NCBI GenBank assembly: GCA_034509425.1
Contig: JAVTVJ010000553.1
Coordinates: forward strand, 186,001 to 250,000
Direction: 5' to 3'
Source of the DNA: Eopsaltria australis
Taxonomy: Eukaryota; Chordata; Aves; Passeriformes; Petroicidae
Length of the DNA: 64,000 nucleotides
Below, in pieces: positions 62,301 to 64,000 of this stretch. The translations under genes were made by a program, and so were the position numbers. The notes under the pieces were generated by a model that saw only the letters and a program-made list of their open reading frames with translations, was not told the DNA's origin and did no database searches. How positions within the stretch are numbered: the stretch's first letter is position 1; every line of letters begins with the position of its first letter.

Positions 62301-63082
62301 ATCCCATCTAAACTACCCCCAGCAGCTGTTTCTGAGATGAAAATACAAGAAATGCATGAGAGGCTGCAGATCCAGCCTTAGAAAAAGGTTTAGAAATCAG
62401 AGAAGATTAAAATATTCCAATACTTGGAGCTCTGTGAAGGCCCTGGGTTTGTGTTGGGATGAGCTCAGGATCCCAGGTGCTTCACCTTGCAGGGCCATCA
62501 GTTCTGCAGAATCGAGCAAAATCCATGTTTTCCACAGAAAAGAACTGAACCTCTTGTGCTGTGGAGTGTTTGAAAGGAAAACAAGGAGTGCACTCAGGCG
62601 TGTGCGTGACTGACACGTCCTTGGAAGTGCTGCTTCCCCTCAGAGCCTGAGCAGAGTGGTTCCAGTTTCATTGTGGTGGCTGCAGAGGCAGATTTTCCAG
62701 CGGTTCATGGACTCCTCTGTTTTTGTAGCACAGTTCTCCAGCTCCCCTCCACCTTGCCCCAAATTATCTCCATGGGATTGAAGAGTCCAAATGTGGGATT
62801 AGAGCTCAACTCCTCGTGCTCAGCAGATGGCTGAGCCCCCAGGCAGGGTGGGAATAATCCTCAGGGCTGAAATCCTGAGGAAATGCTGAGGTTTCCTGGG
62901 GAGCAGCTTGTTCCAGGAGCTCACACCAAGTGAGATGTGCCCCCACGTGTCCTGCAGGCCCAAGAAGCTGACGTTGAAAGGCTACAAGCCCTACTGGTGC
63001 ACCTTCAAAGATACCTCCATCTCCTGCTACAAAAGCAAAGAGGAATCCAACGGGACTCCTGCTCACCAGATGAACCTGAGAG
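23160..63082 (+). CDS. FERMT2: FERMT2 (kindlin-2), 5' two-thirds, nine constitutive coding exons
   Basis: Joining 23160-23316, 40936-41169, 52351-52485, 56455-56680, 56805-56907, 57334-57441, 59081-59215, 60781-60830 and 62958-63082 gives an open frame of 424 residues. It closely follows recalled human kindlin-2 without indels. Kindlin-2 is a focal-adhesion FERM protein. It binds integrin beta tails through F3, binds ILK and paxillin, and binds phosphoinositides through its PH domain and Lys-rich F1 loop, activating integrins together with talin. Visible parts are F0 (about 1-95), F1 with its loop (about 96-280), early F2 including DLEITLEGG at 352-360 next to the reported ILK-contact Leu353/Glu354, and the first half of PH (from about 380). 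The rest of PH, F2 and F3 lie beyond the window. Start: the ATG is in a strong context (GGGGCCATGG) and begins the universally conserved [11 protein letters not shown]. Confidence 0.96.
23352..23959. repeat. Degenerate ~31-35 bp minisatellite at the start of FERMT2 intron 1
   Basis: Repeated variants of CTCCCAGCACCCTG, then CTCCAGTACTGTGC and TTTAG, with unit lengths of roughly 30-35 bp over about 600 bp. The array begins about 35 bp after the exon 1 donor. Long open frames on both strands across it (to about 290 codons) are produced by the repeat and show no domain. Confidence 0.88.
24140..25110 (+). promoter_or_regulatory. CpG-rich block in early intron 1, candidate regulatory region
   Basis: CpG-dense stretches (24140-24560 and about 24880-25100) alternate with A/T-rich words such as TATTAATTGCG near 24467, TTATTAATTATCTGG near 24598 and GAGCGAGCGCTC-like sequence near 24663. 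There is no CR1 here. It could be part of an extended CpG island, an alternative promoter or an enhancer. Function is inferred from composition and position only. Confidence 0.35.
27605..28198 (+). mobile_element. CR1, longer 3' copy (~590 bp)
   Basis: Extends further 5' than most copies. It includes the CR1 segment gggaggacatggagctgctg, gtgctcacctggagaagaga and gggactggggacaaggcatg before the 3' module, ending actctgggattctctgac. The 5' part, from attcctgttgtaaacacaag, is shared almost word for word with the element at 33.4 kb. Confidence 0.88.
29619..29750 (+). mobile_element. CR1 3'-end fragment
   Basis: Sense copy with an internal deletion in the gcccatggcagg block (ggtgtccctggggatgg) and an actccatgattc tail. 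Confidence 0.75.
31221..31407 (-). mobile_element. CR1 3'-end fragment
   Basis: Antisense copy with a duplicated tail word (atcatggaatcatggaatgg). Truncated after gggcaccctgtgccaggcc. Confidence 0.82.
32459..32550 (+). mobile_element. CR1 fragment lacking its tail
   Basis: Sense segment from catccatggaagtgttcaag to gcagggggtggaaca. The last 70 bases of the element are missing. Confidence 0.75.
33421..34230 (+). mobile_element. CR1, longer copy interrupted by a second CR1
   Basis: The outer element occupies 33421-33520 and 33751-34230. It matches the copy at 27.6-28.2 kb on both sides of the interruption: gatctgggatcct to the left, aggacatggagctgctggag to the right. The 3' part is the usual module, with gatgaggatctggcccagat replacing the common ggggaggccctggcac. 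The tail is ccattctgggattccatg. Confidence 0.85.
33521..33750 (+). mobile_element. CR1 (second subfamily) nested in an older CR1
   Basis: gttggatattaggaagaag, gtcaccatccctggatgtgt, aaaggttggatgtggcactc and ggactcgatgatcttgaagg lead to a tail with a repeated gtgaaattct motif. It belongs to the same lineage as the elements at 10.7 and 46.0 kb. It splits the surrounding CR1 in the same orientation, so it is the younger of the two. Confidence 0.82.
35005..35064 (+). mobile_element. CR1 terminal fragment
   Basis: ccagaagttggacttgatga, tctttgtggatccctgccaa and ctcagggta. The usual tail is replaced by the polypyrimidine run that begins at the next base. Confidence 0.6.
35065..35327 (+). repeat. 263-nt uninterrupted polypyrimidine run
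   Basis: Only C and T on the + strand, made of shifting blocks of CTTTT, CCTTT and CCCTT. The first purine after it is A at 35328, and further pyrimidine-rich sequence follows to about 35341. Open frames across it encode Phe/Pro/Leu/Ser or Lys/Glu/Gly/Arg repeats and are artefacts. Confidence 0.95.
36120..36412. repeat. TA-rich low-complexity DNA
   Basis: Mostly (TA)n and TATATG/TATTT variants, with a pure (AT)n block near 36377-36397. No gene. The Tyr/Ile/Cys-rich open frames are composition artefacts. Confidence 0.8.
37365..37395. repeat. 9-bp tandem repeat GGGATAAAT
   Basis: Three complete copies followed by GGG. The short Asn-Gly-Ile repeat frame across it is an artefact. Confidence 0.8.
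38215..38700 (-). mobile_element. CR1, longer copy (~485 bp)
   Basis: Antisense copy that continues beyond the 3' module into cttttctccaggctgaacaa, cccagttctcccagcttttc and ctctggactcactccagcag, the end of the CR1 reverse-transcriptase region and the start of the 3' UTR in degraded form. Confidence 0.88.
39759..39850 (-). mobile_element. CR1 terminal fragment
   Basis: Antisense tcacaggatcatggaatatc, ctgagctgggagggaacc and atcatccagttcagctcctg. Same variant as at 12.2 and 45.8 kb. Confidence 0.7.
40936..41169 (+). CDS. FERMT2: FERMT2 coding exon 2 (F0/F1)
   Basis: Acceptor ctttgtcgtag|AT, donor TTCA|gtaagt. 234 nt encode residues 53-130: [20 protein letters not shown], the [19 protein letters not shown] block and a [18 protein letters not shown] end. 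It covers the end of F0 and the start of F1. The sequence is almost invariant against the recalled mammalian protein. Confidence 0.96.
42880..43002. repeat. TA-rich low-complexity DNA
   Basis: TATATA/TTAATATA variants directly followed by a CR1 copy, which appears to have inserted at its edge. Confidence 0.7.
43003..43193 (+). mobile_element. CR1 3'-end fragment
   Basis: Sense copy missing about 25 bases around ggggaggccctggcacagg. The tail is ttctgtgattttgtgcttc. Confidence 0.82.
44368..44579 (+). mobile_element. CR1 3'-end fragment
   Basis: Sense copy from ataggaaggaattcttggct to ccattccatgattctggg, with tgatgagacacaggttgacc replacing the usual gggtggggaggccc. Confidence 0.85.
45485..45509. 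repeat. (CCCAG)n simple repeat
   Basis: About four and a half copies of CCCAG/GCCCA. Confidence 0.75.
45812..45905 (-). mobile_element. CR1 terminal fragment
   Basis: Antisense aatcacagaatatcctgatt, ggaagggacctacagggatc and atcaagtccagcatagg. Confidence 0.75.
46046..46238 (+). mobile_element. CR1 3'-end fragment, second subfamily
   Basis: ttcatggaaagggtggtcag, gtggagtccccatctctgga, ggactggatgtggcactcag and ttggacttgatgatcctgg. The tail is aaatgattctgggatc. Confidence 0.82.
48330..48470 (+). mobile_element. CR1 3'-end fragment
   Basis: Sense copy from ccccatccctggaagtgtcc to acccttctgggatcc. Few differences from the commonest version. Confidence 0.82.
48928..49150 (-). mobile_element. CR1 3'-end fragment
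   Basis: Complete antisense module from tagaattccagaatggtttg to ccaagatcccatctaaattt. It faces the preceding sense copy about 460 bp away. Confidence 0.88.
49865..50030. repeat. TA-rich low-complexity DNA
   Basis: ATAAATATAAATATA-type sequence up to the start of the next CR1. Similar sequence resumes after it at about 50170-50290, so the CR1 sits inside the A/T-rich tract. Confidence 0.75.
50031..50165 (+). mobile_element. CR1 3'-end fragment inside TA-rich DNA
   Basis: Sense copy from cctggaagtgtccaaggcca to ccattctgggattcaatt, sharply delimited by A/T-rich sequence on both sides. Confidence 0.85.
50920..51312 (-). mobile_element. CR1, longer copy (~390 bp)
   Basis: Antisense copy reaching beyond the 3' module into ccttgtcccc, cctctccagctctcctggag and ctttgagctctccctggagc, the same 5' extension seen in the 27.6 and 33.4 kb copies. 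Confidence 0.88.
51845..52015. repeat. T/A-rich low-complexity DNA
   Basis: Mostly TTATTTCTATTTC then TATATTATTAATG-like sequence in FERMT2 intron 2, 340 bp before coding exon 3. No feature recognised. Confidence 0.6.
52351..52485 (+). CDS. FERMT2: FERMT2 coding exon 3 (F1, poly-Lys segment of the loop)
   Basis: Acceptor tttcctccccag|AC, donor TCTG|gtgagc. 135 nt, phase 1 to phase 1, residues 131-175. [18 protein letters not shown] leads into six consecutive lysines (about 149-154), then LDDQ, an acidic patch and [11 protein letters not shown]. The Lys run is the loop segment thought to touch acidic membrane lipids. The acidic CEDDTF piece differs from the mammalian sequence I recall. Confidence 0.95.
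53207..53250 (+). other. Strong imperfect hairpin, possible tRNA-derived remnant
   Basis: GCTGCC (53207-53212) pairs with GGCAGC (53245-53250), and CTTGGGTT (53219-53226) pairs with AACCCAAG (53237-53244). This leaves a 6-nt bulge and a 10-nt loop. The GGTTTGAATCC segment at the loop differs by one base from a Pol III B-box, so an eroded tRNA-derived SINE is possible. No cloverleaf can be drawn. Confidence 0.3.
54437..54505 (-). mobile_element. CR1 terminal fragment
   Basis: Antisense aatcacagaatcccaggac, agcttggaagggaccctaaa and gatcgtggagtcccagctcc. Confidence 0.7.
55345..55500 (-). mobile_element. CR1 3'-end fragment
   Basis: Antisense copy with a partial duplication of the gggacttaaa segment (ggatttagaaagggacttaa), truncated at gggacagccacaacctctct. 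It lies about 480 bp upstream of the micro-exon candidate. Confidence 0.75.
55979..56011 (+). CDS. FERMT2: FERMT2 candidate 33-nt cassette micro-exon
   Basis: A pyrimidine tract of about 45 nt ends in ctctctatag. It is followed by 33 nt with no stop in the required frame and a consensus donor, AAAG|gtgagc. Phases match both flanking exons (1 in, 1 out), so inclusion adds exactly 11 residues ([11 protein letters not shown]) after Gly176 of the F1 loop and keeps the frame. Predicted full-length protein would then be 11 residues longer. It is not part of the canonical form I recall and is probably alternatively spliced, perhaps tissue-specific. There is no transcript evidence here. Confidence 0.62.
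56455..56680 (+). CDS. FERMT2: FERMT2 coding exon 4 (Ser/Pro-rich F1 loop)
   Basis: Acceptor ctcgctggtag|GA, donor AAGG|gtgagt. 226 nt, phase 1 in and phase 2 out, residues 176-250. [20 protein letters not shown] is followed by [20 protein letters not shown], and the exon ends LDKAKINQ. Rich in Ser, Pro and Thr, it is the flexible part of the F1 insertion before the fold resumes. Confidence 0.96.
56805..56907 (+). CDS. FERMT2: FERMT2 coding exon 5 (end of F1)
   Basis: Acceptor ttggcaattcgcag|G, donor CAAAG|gtacag, preceded by an intron of only 124 nt. 103 nt, residues 251-285. [20 protein letters not shown] then [14 protein letters not shown]. The donor gtacag is weaker than its neighbours, but the frame and conservation leave no doubt. 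Confidence 0.95.
56908..57333 (+). other. FERMT2: FERMT2 intron 5 (426 nt)
   Basis: gtacag to gccgcag. A CR1 fragment occupies 57181-57270, ending only about 65 bp before the exon 6 acceptor. Otherwise nothing is recognised. Confidence 0.85.
57181..57270 (-). mobile_element. CR1 terminal fragment
   Basis: Antisense agagaatcccagaatagttt, ccttaaagaccagctccttc and ccatgggcagagacagcttc. Confidence 0.75.
57334..57441 (+). CDS. FERMT2: FERMT2 coding exon 6 (F2)
   Basis: Acceptor ttcctgtgccgcag, donor CTGCAG|gtgaga. 108 nt, phase 0 both ends, residues 286-321: [20 protein letters not shown] followed by [16 protein letters not shown]. This is the helical start of the FERM F2 lobe. Confidence 0.96.
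57527..57717 (-). mobile_element. CR1 3'-end fragment, internally deleted
   Basis: Antisense atcatggaatcctggagtgg and cccttccactatcccaggtt. It lacks the gggcagggacac segment and most of the cagccacagcttctc segment. Confidence 0.8.
58340..58478 (-). mobile_element. CR1 3'-end fragment
   Basis: Antisense cacagaatcctacaatggtt through gcctggcctcggacacttcc. It stops at cagggatggg, where the next CR1 begins in opposite orientation. Confidence 0.8.
58500..58795 (+). mobile_element. CR1 3'-end fragment, classical subfamily
   Basis: Sense copy close to the chicken-type consensus: gagggtgacagagcactggc, acagcctgcccagagaggct, ggtgacctccagaggtccct and tccaacctcagccctgtg. It is a different lineage from its neighbours and lacks the tail repeats. 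Confidence 0.8.
59081..59215 (+). CDS. FERMT2: FERMT2 coding exon 7 (F2, ILK-binding segment)
   Basis: Acceptor gtccttcccttccag, donor ATCCTG|gtgagg. 135 nt, phase 0, residues 322-366. [20 protein letters not shown] then [19 protein letters not shown]. By counting, Leu353 and Glu354 fall in DLEITLE, the position reported for ILK contact in mammalian kindlin-2, which shows there has been no net indel so far. Confidence 0.96.
59216..60780 (+). other. FERMT2: FERMT2 intron 7 (1.6 kb)
   Basis: gtgagg to tttccag. CR1-free, with moderately A/T-rich sequence and a (CAG)n-like cagcagcagcagcagg at about 60549-60564. No other feature seen. Confidence 0.8.
60781..60830 (+). CDS. FERMT2: FERMT2 coding exon 8 (short, F2-PH junction)
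   Basis: Acceptor tctttgatttccag, donor TTCAA|gtaagt. 50 nt, phase 0 in and phase 2 out, residues 367-382 plus two bases of Lys383: [16 protein letters not shown]. It leads into the PH domain inserted in F2. Confidence 0.95.
60831..62957 (+). other. FERMT2: FERMT2 intron 8 (2.1 kb)
   Basis: gtaagt to cctgcag. One CR1 fragment at 62.1 kb and an (AAAC)n run at about 61640-61660. Otherwise nothing recognised. Confidence 0.8.
62092..62318 (-). mobile_element. CR1 3'-end fragment
   Basis: Antisense cacagaattccaggctgttt to tcttcctaatatcccatcta. The cttctctgggcaccct segment is altered to cttctttttgaaactt. Confidence 0.82.
62958..63082 (+). CDS. FERMT2: FERMT2 coding exon 9 (first half of PH domain)
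   Basis: Acceptor cccacgtgtcctgcag, donor AGAG|gtaaga. 125 nt, residues 383-424 plus one base of the next Gly. [20 protein letters not shown] then [18 protein letters not shown] and MNLRG, i.e. PH strands beta1 to beta4 with the basic phosphoinositide-binding residues. The next exon should begin with GC completing Gly; it is not in the window. Confidence 0.95.
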
Positions 63083-63309
63083 GTAAGAGAAGCACAGGGT
63101 GGGGGAAGAGAAGCTGCTTTTTATTCCAGGAACAGGCTGCTCCTCCTGCATCTTGTTTTCCCACTGCTTTATCGCCTCGGAATTCCATCCTGGGGCTGGG
63201 TAAAGGTGTTTAAAGGAATGAGGTGGCTGGGTTTGATATCCTGGCACAGATTTGGACTAACAAACAGTGGCTGCGTGGGAAGAGAGCTTGGGAAGAGAGC
63301 CTGGAGAAC

Positions 63310-63400
63310 CACAGAATGGTTTGGGTTGGAGAGGACCTTCAAACCTTGTTCCAACCTTCCACCTGCCCTTCTCCTTTCTGTCAGTTATCCAAAGGATTGC
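63310..63400 (-). mobile_element. CR1 terminal fragment
   Basis: Antisense accacagaatggtttgggtt, ggagaggaccttcaaacc. Strongly eroded after ttgttccaacc. Confidence 0.65.
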
Positions 63401-63811
63401 ACTGACTCCCACAGCAGAAACTGGAAAGAATAGACCATTTTCTTCCTCTGCTGCCGTTATTTCTCCTCTCCCCGGTGCTGGTTGGGAGCAGCCTCACTGA
63501 GAGCTGAAATTCCTACGGTGGCTGCCTGTGCTTATGTCAAGTGAAACATTCCTGGTTTGTTCTCCCCATGGAGGGAGGAGCAGGGGGGATGCCAGGTGAC
63601 CTCAGGCTGCTGTGGGAGTGAGGCCCAGCCCCCAGGACCTTTCTGGGAGCTTTTGACAAATCTGCTGTGACGGCACTTCCAGAAATCTGGGAGGCAGCGT
63701 TGACGTGGCTGGGTCGGTTCATCACCCCCTGTGTTTACACAACCTCTTGGAATTCTCTCCAGGCACCAGGAGCAGGATGCTCACACCTCACTGCTGGCTG
63801 CAGCAGCCGAA

Positions 63812-63948
63812 ATAATGGAATTCTTGAATGGTTTGGGTTGGAAGGGACCTTAAAGCCCTTCCAGTTCCACCTCGCTCCCATGGGCTGGGACTCCTTCTAT
63901 TAAACTGGGATGCTCCAAGCCCCAACCTGGCCTGGAACACTTCCATGG
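63812..63948 (-). mobile_element. CR1 3'-end fragment
   Basis: Antisense aataatggaattcttgaatg to cctggaacacttccatgg. Confidence 0.78.
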
Positions 63949-64000
63949 CATCCCATAATTGATAAATAATATAGAGGGGTTTCAGGGTGGGAGTCAACAC

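Larger units (their letters stand above)
63083..64000 (+). other. FERMT2: FERMT2 intron 9 (partial)
   Basis: Starts gtaaga; no acceptor followed by the expected PH continuation is found before the window ends. It contains two antisense CR1 fragments. Confidence 0.75.

Noticed and set aside
63083..64000. Next FERMT2 exon (PH domain continuation)
   Set aside because: No acceptor followed by the expected Gly-Cys-Glu-Val continuation was found; the exon must lie beyond the window.
1..64000. Endogenous retrovirus or other new mobile system
   Set aside because: No paired LTRs, no primer-binding site and no gag, pol or env-like frame was recognised; the interspersed repeats seen are CR1 remnants.

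Overview
This is nuclear DNA from a bird, probably a passerine. Two spliced vertebrate genes lie on the + strand, and everything else is intron or intergenic sequence. The avian call rests on more than 40 fragments of the CR1 (chicken repeat 1) non-LTR retrotransposon, mostly truncated 3' ends with the ATTCTGTGATTCT-type tail and no poly(A), about one per 1.5 kb. No Alu, L1 or other mammalian repeats are visible. The passerine guess is weaker and rests on the look of the CR1 copies.

Layout. (1) 1-4.26 kb: the 3' end of DDHD1 (phosphatidic-acid-preferring phospholipase A1), with the last two coding exons and a 3' UTR. (2) 4.3-22.5 kb: intergenic sequence with CR1 fragments, a 42-bp minisatellite and no convincing gene. 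(3) 22.4-25.1 kb: a CpG- and GC-rich promoter domain with a GC-rich minisatellite, a perfect CArG/SRF box and the first coding exon of FERMT2. (4) 23.3-64 kb: FERMT2 (kindlin-2). Nine constitutive coding exons encode residues 1-424 (F0, F1 with its long loop, the F2 part before the PH insertion, and the first half of the PH domain). The gene runs off the right edge before the rest of PH, F2 and F3. All exon phases agree and the joined reading frame is open.

The order DDHD1 then FERMT2, both transcribed in the same direction, is the conserved vertebrate arrangement (human 14q22). The two genes are neighbours with unrelated jobs: DDHD1 handles phospholipids, and kindlin-2 activates integrins at focal adhesions.

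The most interesting item is a 33-nt in-frame cassette micro-exon candidate at 55979-56011 in FERMT2 intron 3. It would add 11 residues to the F1 loop. Other notable items are the CArG box upstream of FERMT2, minisatellites on both sides of its first coding exon, a nested CR1 insertion near 33.5 kb, a 263-nt uninterrupted polypyrimidine run, and inverted CR1 pairs within introns. I found no bacterial-type system, CRISPR array or virus, and nothing amounting to a new biological system.
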